A DNA stretch of 61,223 nt from Scatosoma sp045654025 (lineage in GTDB: Bacteria > Bacillota > Clostridia > Christensenellales > Borkfalkiaceae). The DNA is taken from NCBI GenBank assembly GCA_045654025.1, contig JAZOMO010000046.1, positions 1 to 61,223 on the forward strand, given 5' to 3'. The stretch's first letter is position 1. Each line of letters begins with the position of its first letter. Shown piece after piece: positions 44,470-51,915 of the stretch. Under the pieces are notes generated by a model that was given only the letters and a program-made list of their open reading frames with translations, was not told the origin of the DNA and made no database searches. The translations under genes and the position numbers were made by a program.

Positions 44470-44880
44470 ATGTTTTTATGGGCGTTTGTTGGTTGTTTAG
44501 GGGTAGCTGTCGTTTGTTTATCCGTCCTTCGTTTCCATAGGAAACGAGAGAGAGAAATGGAGTACCGTAGGCAGGAGGCGGGGGCGCAAGTCTACTTGCC
44601 TGATAGTCGCAACGGGTATTTGCGTAGTCGGTTGGAGACGGCGCTTGGTGGAGCGGTAGAGTCGCGCCTTCCCGTGGACGTGAAATTTTTGCATGCAAAC
44701 AAGCTGTTGTACGCTCTGTCTGAAAAAAGGCTATCCGGAGCGGATAGCCTTTTGTTGCATAAATTGCAAAAGGAGGTAGGCAGGTATTCGACCAAACAGT
44801 CTGTATCTGTCTACGAAACGGAAGAAATTTCCACCTCGCTTTGTAAGCTGTTGACACTTTGCGCGAAATACGAGGTATAG
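44470..44880 (+). CDS. Small membrane-anchored protein, 136 aa
   Basis: A 136-residue protein with one N-terminal hydrophobic helix (FLWAFVGCLGVAVVCLSVL), a basic cytoplasmic border (RFHRKRERE) and a soluble part of about 105 residues with no motif I recognise. The N-in or N-out topology is open; the basic border suggests the soluble part is inside. It follows addA directly and its start lies at the foot of a hairpin. A second terminator-like stem lies inside the gene at 44725-44753. Ends 25 bases from the convergent HAD gene, with no terminator between. Confidence 0.65.
   Translation: MFLWAFVGCLGVAVVCLSVLRFHRKREREMEYRRQEAGAQVYLPDSRNGYLRSRLETALGGAVESRLPVDVKFLHANKLLYALSEKRLSGADSLLLHKLQKEVGRYSTKQSVSVYETEEISTSLCKLLTLCAKYEV
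44725..44753 (+). terminator. Terminator-like stem inside the 136-aa gene
   Basis: AAAAGGCTATCC and GGATAGCCTTTT form a perfect 12-bp stem around GGAGC within the coding region, followed by only a short T run. Confidence 0.5.
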
Positions 44881-44905
44881 TGCGACCGCTTAGACGGCGC
44901 AACTC

Positions 44906-45769
44906 TTACGCCTTGTCTGCGGCAGAATTTTTCGATTCGCGCTGGCGTTGTTGCTTGTGTTTCAGAAGTAGGGTGTGCGACAACTGCATCTTCTGCAGGA
45001 TACATTTGACGAGAGAATCGAGGTCGCTCCCTTCCTGATAATCGGCAGGGGAGATATAGTTGACTCTATCGTCTAAAAGAAGGTCGGTCACCTTGTTCTT
45101 CTGACCCTTGGTGTAGACGGCGATGGATACGCCGCCTTGCTTTTTGATGAGGGTCATGCAAGGGATATCCGTGATACCGTCCCCAAAGTAAATCATATTC
45201 TGATAGGGGATGACCCTATCGCCCATTTTGTCGTTGACACGCTTGGTATCCGTTTCGTCGTAAATCCCCTTGGAAATACGGAAAACGTATTGCGTTTTCT
45301 GCGTGTAGTTGATGGCGATTCTCGGCCAAGCGGCAACGCCGTTTTTGTCGAAATAGTACTGACAAGCGAAGATTTTCTTGAAATTATCCTTGATTTCGCA
45401 GCCTTCGATGATTTCCTTGATACCGCTGGAAATGACGTAATGTTCGATGTTTACGCCGATGGATTCGCCGTACTTATTGGTGCGGTCAAACCAGTTTTGA
45501 ACGCCCTTAAAAAATCGAATATCCTTGCCCACCGATTGCAGATATTCCTTTGTAAAAGGAATATTTTTTTCTTGGCAAATCTGCATGGTGTAGTACATAT
45601 AGCCCAAAATACTCTCCATATAGTTCTTCTTGCGGAAAGCCTCTACTTCCCCCCAAAATTCGTCGGGAGTCATGCCGAGGTTGGGGATAAACGAGTAGTT
45701 TTGCATATCCTCCGTGCAGAGGGTTTTGTCAAAGTCGTACATCAAAGCGATTGTAGGTTTTTTACGCAT
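44906..45769 (-). CDS. HAD-family phosphatase
   Basis: A 287-residue haloacid dehalogenase-type hydrolase. Motif 1 is MYDFDKTLC with the nucleophile Asp, motif 2 is VISSG, motif 3 Lys and motif 4 are YFGDGITDIP. A helical cap of about 110 residues lies between motifs 1 and 2, resembling phosphoserine-phosphatase-like enzymes. Substrate unknown. AGGAG precedes the ATG at 45769. Confidence 0.85.
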   Translation of the reverse strand: MRKKPTIALMYDFDKTLCTEDMQNYSFIPNLGMTPDEFWGEVEAFRKKNYMESILGYMYYTMQICQEKNIPFTKEYLQSVGKDIRFFKGVQNWFDRTNKYGESIGVNIEHYVISSGIKEIIEGCEIKDNFKKIFACQYYFDKNGVAAWPRIAINYTQKTQYVFRISKGIYDETDTKRVNDKMGDRVIPYQNMIYFGDGITDIPCMTLIKKQGGVSIAVYTKGQKNKVTDLLLDDRVNYISPADYQEGSDLDSLVKCILQKMQLSHTLLLKHKQQRQRESKNSAADKA

Positions 45770-45809
45770 AAGCTTCTCCTTTTTTACGGGGGCTTCCCGT
45801 GTCGTTTTT

Positions 45810-45888
45810 AGTATAGCAGTTTTTGGAAAAGTTGTCAAGAGGTATTTTTTTGGAAGGTATTGACAAGGGGTAGGGGTTGTGGTAGACT
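45810..45888. promoter_or_regulatory. Divergent promoters of the two HAD genes
   Basis: Minus strand: TTGACA (45833-45838), 17 bases, TATACT (45810-45815). Plus strand: TTGACA (45860-45865), 17 bases, TAGACT (45883-45888). The two -35 hexamers are back to back, 21 bases apart. Confidence 0.8.
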
Positions 45889-45934
45889 TAAGTCAAGCAA
45901 CGGAATAGATTGCAAAAGAAGAGGAGAAACGAAT

Positions 45935-46741
45935 ATGGGCAATGACGCGACAAGGTTAAAGGATAAAAAGCTGTTTTTATTCGATATGGACGGCACGATT
46001 TATCTTGGCGAAAGCTTGTTCGACGGAGTAAAAGAATTGTTGCAAAAAATCGAAGATAAAGGGGGCAGGTACGTATTTATCACGAATAACGCCTCGAAAT
46101 CGGTGTCCGATTACGTAAAAAAATTGCACCGCCTTGGCTTAACGCAGGTAGGGCAGGAGCATTTCTTTACGTCTGCGCAGGCGATGCTGATGCTCTTAAA
46201 AGAAAAGCACGCAAACGACTTGATTTACTTGCAGGGCACGAAATCGCTGGTGGACGAATACAAGGCAAGCGGCTTAAACATAACGACGGAATACACGGAG
46301 AGTGCAGGCGCGATTGCCGTGGCGTTCGATACCGAATTGACGGGCGAAAAGATGTACAATACCTCTAAGATGCTGACCTTGCATAATCTTCCTTATTACG
46401 CAACCAACCCCGACTGGGTTTGCCCCGTGGAGTTTGGCTACATTCCCGATTGCGGCTCTATGTGTCAAAGCTACGAACGCGCTACGGGGAAAAAGCCTAC
46501 TTTTATCGGAAAGCCGCAACCGACGATGATTTTCGAAGTGATGAAAAAGTTTGGCGCAAAGCCCGAGGAAACGGTTGTTATCGGGGACAGGTGCTATACG
46601 GATATTGCATCGGGCAACAACGCAGGGGTGGATACCGTTTGCGTTTTGAGCGGTGAGGTAACCTTAGAAGAGGTAAATAACGCGCAGGGCGTAGAAAAAC
46701 CCACTTTCCTGCTTAACCACGTAAAAGAAATAGAATTGTAA
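45935..46741 (+). CDS. HAD-IIA hydrolase (NagD / p-nitrophenylphosphatase type)
   Basis: A 268-residue phosphatase. Motif 1 FLFDMDGTIYLGE, motif 2 FITNNASKS, a C2 cap domain (about 85-185), motif 3 IGKPQPTMIFEV and motif 4 VIGDRCYTDI match the NagD/AraL group, which removes phosphate from nucleotides and sugar phosphates. AGAGGAG lies before the ATG. Single-gene unit. Confidence 0.9.
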   Translation: MGNDATRLKDKKLFLFDMDGTIYLGESLFDGVKELLQKIEDKGGRYVFITNNASKSVSDYVKKLHRLGLTQVGQEHFFTSAQAMLMLLKEKHANDLIYLQGTKSLVDEYKASGLNITTEYTESAGAIAVAFDTELTGEKMYNTSKMLTLHNLPYYATNPDWVCPVEFGYIPDCGSMCQSYERATGKKPTFIGKPQPTMIFEVMKKFGAKPEETVVIGDRCYTDIASGNNAGVDTVCVLSGEVTLEEVNNAQGVEKPTFLLNHVKEIEL

Positions 46742-46757
46742 TAAGGGTAAACAAAAA

Positions 46758-46788
46758 ACAGGCCACCAGGCGGGGGTCTGTTTTTTTT
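46758..46788. terminator. Bidirectional terminator
   Basis: AACAGGCC-ACC and GGGGTCTGTT-type arms followed by T8 and preceded by an A run, between the HAD-IIA gene and the convergent GNAT gene. Confidence 0.75.
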
Positions 46789-46806
46789 GTAAGGAAGAAT
46801 GGCGTT

Positions 46807-47253
46807 TTACGAGTTGTTTTCCTCGTAAATCATATATACGTGTGGGATTCCGTCTTCAAGGTAGGGGAAGGAGCAGGGAACAAAACCTGCTTTTTCGTAA
46901 AAGGGTTGGGCTTGAATTTGCGCGCCGATTTTGATTTTCGTTGCGCCCAGCTTTTCCTTTGCCACCGCTTTGCCCGTTTCCATAAGAGCGCGTCCGATAC
47001 CGCGTTTGCGGTGCAAGGAAACGACTCTGCCGATGGACACCTCGTCCAAGCGCTTGCCTTTGTCAATCACGCGCAGACAGCCAACGACTTCGTCGTTGTC
47101 CTTGATATAGACGTGCCAAGCCTCTTGGTCGATATCGTCCAAGTCTTGATATACGCAATCCTGCTCGACGACGAACACCTGCGCTCGTAAACGCAAAATC
47201 GCGTACAATTCGTCTACGGTCAATTCATGAAATTGTTTTACTACGACCTGCAT
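46807..47253 (-). CDS. GNAT acetyltransferase (ElaA-like)
   Basis: A 148-residue N-acetyltransferase. The N-terminal LRLRAQVFVVEQDCVYQDLD segment is characteristic of the ElaA group, and the acetyl-CoA loop is VVSLHRKRGIGRALM. Substrate unknown. GGAGGCG before the ATG. It follows the threonine aldolase gene by 26 bases and is probably in its operon. Confidence 0.88.
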   Translation of the reverse strand: MQVVVKQFHELTVDELYAILRLRAQVFVVEQDCVYQDLDDIDQEAWHVYIKDNDEVVGCLRVIDKGKRLDEVSIGRVVSLHRKRGIGRALMETGKAVAKEKLGATKIKIGAQIQAQPFYEKAGFVPCSFPYLEDGIPHVYMIYEENNS

Positions 47254-47279
47254 ACGCGCCTCCGTGTTTAGGTTTGTTT

Positions 47280-48308
47280 TTACAACAGTTTGAGAAGGGT
47301 ATCTACGGCATCTTCGGTGGTTGCCCAGCTGGTGGTGATTCTAACCAGCCTTCTATCATCGTCGCCGTACGGGCCCCAGTCGTCGAGAAGCACTTTATCT
47401 TGGATAGCATCCAGCTTTGCTTTTGAAATGATGGGGAATTGCTGATTCGTATACGAATCATTGTAGAATTCATAGCCCTTGTCGGTAAGCTCACGCTTGA
47501 TACGAATCGCCAAATTGACGGCGTGCTTTGCGATTTTTTCATAGAGGTTGTCTTTGAACAGCTCGTCGAACTGTATGCCGAGCATACGCCCTTTGGCAAG
47601 AAGCGCGCCGTGCTGTTTGATTTCCGTGAAGAACGCCTCGCCGAGGGTCGTATTCGTAAAGACGACTGCCTCCCCAAACAAAGCGCCGACCTTTGTTCCG
47701 CCGATATAGAACACGTCGCAAAGTTTTGCGATGTCGGGGAGTGTCAAATCACTGCCGTCGGACGCCAAGCCGTAGCCGAGTCTTGCTCCGTCCAGGAACA
47801 GTCGTATTCCGTATTCGTCGCAAAGGGCGCGAAGCGCCTGAAGTTCTGCTTTGGAATAGAGCGTACCGTATTCCGTTGGATGAGAAACATAAATCGCGCC
47901 GGGGCGTACCATATGTTGCCAAGAGCCGTCCGCATAAAACTTTTCAAGATAGTCTTTTGCTCGGTGATAATCTACTTTACCGTCGCGTTCGGGAATGGTA
48001 ATAACCTTATGTCCGGAATATTCAATCGCGCCTGCCTCGTGCACGGCAATATGTCCCGTGTCCGCCGCCAAAACGCCCTCGTAGCGTTTGAGGATAGAAT
48101 CCAAAACGGTATAATTCGTCTGCGTTCCGCCAACCGTGAAATATACTTTGGCGTTGGGTGCGTTGCAAGCATCGCGTATTTTCTGCTTCGCGCTGTCGGA
48201 GATAGGGTCAAGCCCATACCCCGGTGTTTGTACGAGGTTTGTTTCAACCAGCCTTTTGATGATATTCGGGTGCGCGCCCTCAAGATAATCACTATTAAAT
48301 CTGTACAT
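47280..48308 (-). CDS. ltaE: Low-specificity threonine aldolase
   Basis: A 342-residue PLP enzyme that splits threonine or allo-threonine to glycine and acetaldehyde. The PLP lysine is in YIGGTKVGALFG, the phosphate/aldehyde side has FTVGGTQTNY, and the conserved LFLDGARLGY supplies the Asp that binds the PLP ring. Length is normal. The start at 48308 follows AAAAGGAAAA; the frame is open 20 codons more. Confidence 0.9.
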   Translation of the reverse strand: MYRFNSDYLEGAHPNIIKRLVETNLVQTPGYGLDPISDSAKQKIRDACNAPNAKVYFTVGGTQTNYTVLDSILKRYEGVLAADTGHIAVHEAGAIEYSGHKVITIPERDGKVDYHRAKDYLEKFYADGSWQHMVRPGAIYVSHPTEYGTLYSKAELQALRALCDEYGIRLFLDGARLGYGLASDGSDLTLPDIAKLCDVFYIGGTKVGALFGEAVVFTNTTLGEAFFTEIKQHGALLAKGRMLGIQFDELFKDNLYEKIAKHAVNLAIRIKRELTDKGYEFYNDSYTNQQFPIISKAKLDAIQDKVLLDDWGPYGDDDRRLVRITTSWATTEDAVDTLLKLL

Positions 48309-48339
48309 ACGATTTTCCTTTTTTGTTTTATCTAACAGT

Positions 48340-48368
48340 AGTATATCATAAAGTAAGCAAGAATTCAA
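48340..48368 (-). promoter_or_regulatory. Promoter of the aldolase-GNAT unit
   Basis: TTGAAT (48363-48368), 17 bases, TATACT (48340-48345). Confidence 0.7.
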
Positions 48369-48433
48369 GTGTTTGTGGATAGAAAGCGGTGGGGCTTTTG
48401 CGCTTGCCTCCTAGCCCGCCCACCCGATACAAT

Positions 48434-48600
48434 CACGGCAGAGCCGTGTATGGAATCCGCAACTTGTTGCGGTATGGAATTGATTGCGAAGCAATCGCAT
48501 GGAATCAAGCCGCAGAGAAAAATGCGCCTCTAGTGATGCCATACGCCTACGGCGATACCATACACGCTAATGCGTGATTCCATGCCAATCCTGCGGCTTG
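48434..48600. repeat. Nested multi-hairpin palindrome
   Basis: In order: hairpin CACGGC/GCCGTG (48434-48448), linker TATGGAAT, hairpin CCGCAA/TTGCGG (48457-48472), linker TATGGAAT, hairpin GATTGC/GCAATC (48482-48496), linker CATGGAAT, then CAAGCCGCAG (48506-48515), which pairs perfectly with CTGCGGCTTG (48591-48600). Inside that long stem are hairpin CGCC/GGCG (48544-48554) and hairpin CACGC/GCGTG (48563-48576) with linkers TGCCATA, ACCATA and ATTCCAT, the complements of the left-hand linkers. No gene is present; the leftover 48309-48433 holds only the aldolase promoter. Confidence 0.85.
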
Positions 48601-48603
48601 GAT

Positions 48604-48659
48604 AAAAAAATCGACAAGCCGAAACTTGTCGATTTTTTTTGGCTGGGGCGAAGTGATTC
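48604..48659 (-). pseudogene. 3' remnant of a second tRNA-Gln with its own terminator
   Basis: Plus-strand 48640-48659 repeats the 3' end of the intact tRNA-Gln (minus strand GAATCACTTCGCCCCAGCC) and is followed, as in the intact copy, by a strong terminator (AAAAAAATCGACAAG / CTTGTCGATTTTTTT, 48604-48639). The other three quarters of the tRNA are missing, so it cannot function. Confidence 0.75.
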
Positions 48660-48790
48660 TCGCCTTTAGCGGCGCGCCCCGCTCCGACGTTATTAACGTC
48701 GTCCTTTGCCGTCAACTAACTCGGTTGCCTGCTTCCGTATGGCAAAGCGTTTTGCTCCCGCAAAACGGCTCCCACCCTCGAATCACTTCG
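48649..48790. repeat. Inverted-repeat module built on tRNA-Gln T-arm sequence
   Basis: GCGAAGTGATTC at the left end and GAATCACTTCGC at the right end are perfect inverted copies of the T-arm/acceptor part of tRNA-Gln. Between them are further palindromes: CGCC-TTTAG-CGGCG, GACGTT-A-TTAACGTC-type and CGTTTTGC-TCCC-GCAAAACG. No reading frame of substance. Confidence 0.7.
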
Positions 48791-48808
48791 CATACGCACT
48801 CAGAAAAA

Positions 48809-48840
48809 CAAAACAGACCACCTGATGGTGGTCTGTTTTG
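48809..48840 (-). terminator. Terminator of tRNA-Gln
   Basis: A perfect 14-bp stem (CAAAACAGACCACC with GGTGGTCTGTTTTG) begins three bases after the encoded CCA. Confidence 0.85.
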
Positions 48841-48842
48841 TT

Positions 48843-48917
48843 TGGCTGGGGCGAAGTGATTCGAACACCCGAATGACGGAGTCAGAGTCCGTTGCCTTAC
48901 CGCTTGGCGACGCCCCA
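48843..48917 (-). tRNA. tRNA-Gln (CUG anticodon)
   Basis: Folds as a full cloverleaf of 75 nt including an encoded CCA: acceptor TGGGGCG/CGCCCCA, discriminator G, D arm GCCAAGCGGTAAGGC, anticodon arm ACGGA-CTCTGAC-TCCGT with CTG at positions 34-36, and T arm GGGTG-TTCGAAT-CACTT. It reads CAG codons. Very like the Firmicute tRNA-Gln(UUG) apart from the first anticodon base. Confidence 0.95.
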
Positions 48918-48958
48918 ATATTTTTGTGTGAAACTCGTTCACGACCTTTACTTGCGTT

Positions 48959-48987
48959 ATTTTAACAAAAAATTTCACTTTTTGCAA
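48959..48987 (-). promoter_or_regulatory. Promoter of tRNA-Gln
   Basis: TTGCAA (48982-48987), 17 bases, TAAAAT (48959-48964). The precursor would have a 5' leader of about 35 bases. Confidence 0.7.
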
Positions 48988-49081
48988 GCGTTTTTGCCAC
49001 CGTTTTTGATTTTTTTTAAAAACTTTTTTCTCTACAAGTTTTTGCTTTTCTTTGCCCTAACAAAAAAAATTGTTTAAAGGC

Positions 49082-49110
49082 TTGACATATCCTCTCGATT
49101 TTATTATAAT
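49082..49110 (+). promoter_or_regulatory. Promoter of the DegV-SDR unit
   Basis: TTGACA (49082-49087), 17 bases, TATAAT (49105-49110): perfect consensus. Confidence 0.85.
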
Positions 49111-49164
49111 AATATAAATCCTTAAAGTTGTTTTTTAACAAAGATTCTACGAATGGAGAAAATT

Positions 49165-50028
49165 ATGTATCAATTATTTTGTGATTCTAATTGTGAGTTA
49201 TGGCATACAAAAGTAAAGGATTTCGGGCTTAACGTTATCCGCATGCCTTACCTCTTAGACGATAAAGAATATTTCTACGATATGGGCGAAAACACCGACT
49301 TAAAGGCGTTTTTCGATAGAATGCGCGCGGGCTCTGTGCCGAAGACGCAAGCCCTCAATGAATACGATTACACCCAGTATTTCGAGCCCGTTTTGGCAAG
49401 AGGTGAGGATATCTATTATATCACTTTCTCCCATCAGATGAGTGGTACTTTCAATTCGATGAAGGCGGCGATTGCCGCTTTGAAGGAAAAATACCCCGAA
49501 CGCGAAATCCGCTATAAAGATACGAAGATGATTTCGATGGGCAACGGATTTGTTGTGTACTACGGCGCGCAAAAGTATAAGGAAGGCGCGTCGATGGACG
49601 AGTTGGACGCTTACCTTGACGAGCTTATTTCTCAAACGGCGATGTATTTCGTCGTAGACGACTTGACTTACCTCTATCGTGGCGGCAGAATCTCCGGTGC
49701 TTCCAAGGTTATCGGCAATATGTTGGGGATTAAACCCGTGCTCTCGTATAACGAGGACGGAAAAATCGTCAATATTGAAAAAGTAAAGGGCAGGAGAAAG
49801 GCGTTCTCCCGATTGATGGATTTCATGAAGACGGAGGGCTGTGAGCTTGATCAGTACAAAACCTTCGTGATGGATGCGGATTGCAGAGAGGAAACGGAAG
49901 CCTTTGCAGAGCAATTGAAAAGCGCCTTTGGCGATATCGATATTGAATTGCAGACGATAGGGCCTGTTATTGGCTCTCATTGTGGACCTGGGTCAGTGGG
50001 ACTTATCTTCCATTGTTATAAAAAATAA
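49165..50028 (+). CDS. DegV-family fatty-acid-binding protein
   Basis: A 287-residue protein of the DegV fold, which binds a fatty acid; relatives present it to the FakA kinase for use in phospholipids. The family hallmarks TFSHQMSGTFNSM, YLYRGGRISGASK and LGIKPVLSYNEDGKI are all present. Of two Met codons (49153 and 49165) the second is chosen because GGAGAAAA lies just upstream. It is followed after 10 bases by an SDR gene. No fakA is in the window. Confidence 0.9.
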   Translation: MYQLFCDSNCELWHTKVKDFGLNVIRMPYLLDDKEYFYDMGENTDLKAFFDRMRAGSVPKTQALNEYDYTQYFEPVLARGEDIYYITFSHQMSGTFNSMKAAIAALKEKYPEREIRYKDTKMISMGNGFVVYYGAQKYKEGASMDELDAYLDELISQTAMYFVVDDLTYLYRGGRISGASKVIGNMLGIKPVLSYNEDGKIVNIEKVKGRRKAFSRLMDFMKTEGCELDQYKTFVMDADCREETEAFAEQLKSAFGDIDIELQTIGPVIGSHCGPGSVGLIFHCYKK

Positions 50029-50038
50029 GGAGAATACC

Positions 50039-50803
50039 ATGGGAAGATTAGACGGAAAAGTAGCAATTATCACGGGCGGTAATTCGGGCGTAGGCGCGGC
50101 TACCGCACAGCTGTTCGCGAAAGAGGGCGCAAAGGTTGTTATCACCGCACGCCGTGTACCGCAACTTGAGGAAGTAGCGGCAAAAATCCGCGAAGAGGGC
50201 GGCGAAGTATTAACCGTTCCCTGCGACGTTTCCAACGTCGAGGCGGTAGAGGCGATGGTGGCAAAGGTTGTGGAAACGTACGGCAGAATCGACGTGCTTG
50301 TCAACAACGCAGGCGTTTTAGAGGCGGGCTTAAAGCCCATCGAATGTTGTACGGATGAGGACCTTGAATGGGTGCTTGGCATCAACACTAAGGGCTGTCT
50401 GTACTGCACGAGAGCGGTTGTAAAAGAAATGATGAAAAACAACGCTGGTTCGATTATCAACCTTGATTCGGTTGCAGGCGCGTTCGGTACGGGCGGCGCT
50501 TCGTACGCGACGAGCAAAGCGGCGGTGATTGGCTTGACCAAGCATACGGCATTGCGCTTTACGGGTACGGGGATTCGTTGCAACTCCGTCAACCCCAGCA
50601 CGATTATCACGCCGATGACGATGACCACCGACCCTAAGAGCTTGCACCCCGAAATGATGGGGCAGATGAGAAAGCACATGAACCTCACGGTACAGCCCTG
50701 CATGCCGATTGACGTGGCGAACATCCTGCTCTTCCTTGCCAGCGACGAGTCGCGCGCAATTACGGGTCAAGTAATCGTATCCGACTTTGGCGCAACGCTG
50801 TAA
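50039..50803 (+). CDS. Short-chain dehydrogenase/reductase
   Basis: A 254-residue classical SDR oxidoreductase. Cofactor motif TGGNSGVG, the NNAG motif in VLVNNAGVL, catalytic Ser in NLDSVAG and the YATSK active site are intact. The residues after beta2 (ARR) suggest NADP preference. Substrate unknown; similar proteins are often called 3-oxoacyl-ACP reductase or steroid dehydrogenase. AAGGAG before the ATG. Cotranscribed with the DegV gene, so a lipid substrate is possible. Confidence 0.88.
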   Translation: MGRLDGKVAIITGGNSGVGAATAQLFAKEGAKVVITARRVPQLEEVAAKIREEGGEVLTVPCDVSNVEAVEAMVAKVVETYGRIDVLVNNAGVLEAGLKPIECCTDEDLEWVLGINTKGCLYCTRAVVKEMMKNNAGSIINLDSVAGAFGTGGASYATSKAAVIGLTKHTALRFTGTGIRCNSVNPSTIITPMTMTTDPKSLHPEMMGQMRKHMNLTVQPCMPIDVANILLFLASDESRAITGQVIVSDFGATL

Positions 50804-50830
50804 AACAAAGTATGTAAAACAAAGGAAAAA

Positions 50831-50860
50831 AACGGAGTTCCAAAAAAGGAACTCCGTTCT
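50831..50860. terminator. Bidirectional terminator
   Basis: AACGGAGTTCC (50831-50841) and GGAACTCCGTT (50848-50858) with flanking A and T runs, between the SDR and DUF378 genes. Confidence 0.9.
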
Positions 50861-50870
50861 TTTTTGTCGC

Positions 50871-51098
50871 TTAGCGAGCCTCTCTGCCGCGAAGCCACAA
50901 AACGCCGTCCGTGATCATGGGCGACACGATCAGCCAAAGCGCCGCAACGGCAATCACGCTGTACGTGATGATCGAGCCAACTGCTCTTGCGCCGGAGAAT
51001 ACCGTCGCAACGAGGTTGAAATCGAACAGCCCGTATAAGCCCCAATTGACTGCGCCGACAATTACAAGAATATACGCAATGATATTGATGATTTTCAT
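50871..51098 (-). CDS. DUF378 small membrane protein
   Basis: A 75-residue protein with two hydrophobic helices. The opening MKIINIIAYILVIVGAVNWG followed by LYGLFDFNLVATVFSG is the signature of DUF378, a family of unknown role found in many bacteria. AGGAGGG precedes the ATG at 51098. The upstream promoter is weak (TATAAC near 51152) and not certain. Confidence 0.88.
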   Translation of the reverse strand: MKIINIIAYILVIVGAVNWGLYGLFDFNLVATVFSGARAVGSIITYSVIAVAALWLIVSPMITDGVLWLRGREAR

Positions 51099-51220
51099 AC
51101 AGCCTTACCCTCCTATCCGTAGTTTGCGCCAAAAATGGACGGTTATACGCCGAGGCTGTAAAAATTGCGGCGTTTTCGCAAAAAAAGAGGGAAAACTGTA
51201 CGATTTTTTTGAAAAAGCTC

Positions 51221-51249
51221 TTGAAAAACGCGTGCAAGCATTGTATAAT
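51221..51249 (+). promoter_or_regulatory. Promoter of the LemA-DUF2207 operon
   Basis: TTGAAA (51221-51226), 17 bases, TATAAT (51244-51249). Confidence 0.8.
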
Positions 51250-51309
51250 AATACTACGAACAAAAAAATGGATACGGTGGATTTACCATCGTAAAAAAGG
51301 AGAAAAGAG

Positions 51310-51915
51310 ATGTTACAGTTGTTGGCAATAGATGCAGGGACGATTGTCGCGATCGTCGTTGTGGCTATCGTTGTGATTTTGTTGGTGGCGATTGTCGCTT
51401 GGTATATTAGCACCCGCAATAAATTCGTGCGCCATAAAAACAAAGTGGAGGAAGCTTGGGCAGGTATAGACGTCTACTTAAAGAAGCGTTTTGACCTCAT
51501 CCCCAACCTTGTGGAAACGGTAAAAGGGTATGCTTCGCACGAGAGTAAAACCTTGGAAAAAGTGGTGGCGGCAAGAAATATTGCGGCTGGCGCAAGAACG
51601 GCAGAAGAAAAGATTTCTGCTTCGGCGAACTTAACCAGCAGCTTGAAGACCTTCTTTAATGCTGTTTCAGAAAGCTATCCCGACCTTAAAGCGAATACGA
51701 ATTTCTTGGATTTGCAAAGCCAGCTTAAGGGCATCGAGGAGGATTTGGAAAACGCCCGTCTGTACTACAATGGTCAGGTGAAGGCCTTCAATACGGAAAT
51801 TGAGTTGTTCCCTGCGAATATCGTCGTGAAGGGAATGGGCGAAGATTACAAGAAACGTCCTTACTATGAAATCGAAAACGCTGAAGAGCGTCAGAACGTC
51901 AAGGTGAGCTTCTAA
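51310..51915 (+). CDS. LemA-family membrane protein
   Basis: A 201-residue protein with an N-terminal membrane helix (about residues 10-34) and the LemA helical bundle: NKFVRHKNKVEEAWAGIDVY and KKRFDLIPNLVETVKGYASH are the family signature. The role of LemA proteins is unknown; they are commonly paired with DUF2207 proteins, as here. AAAGGAG lies 7 bases before the ATG. Its TAA overlaps the next ATG (TAATG). Confidence 0.93.
   Translation: MLQLLAIDAGTIVAIVVVAIVVILLVAIVAWYISTRNKFVRHKNKVEEAWAGIDVYLKKRFDLIPNLVETVKGYASHESKTLEKVVAARNIAAGARTAEEKISASANLTSSLKTFFNAVSESYPDLKANTNFLDLQSQLKGIEEDLENARLYYNGQVKAFNTEIELFPANIVVKGMGEDYKKRPYYEIENAEERQNVKVSF

Noticed and set aside
48434..48600. CRISPR array
   Set aside because: Units are short, hairpin arms vary, and there are no fixed-length spacers or cas genes.
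48640..48790. Second working tRNA-Gln
   Set aside because: Only the 3' quarter matches; D and anticodon arms are absent.
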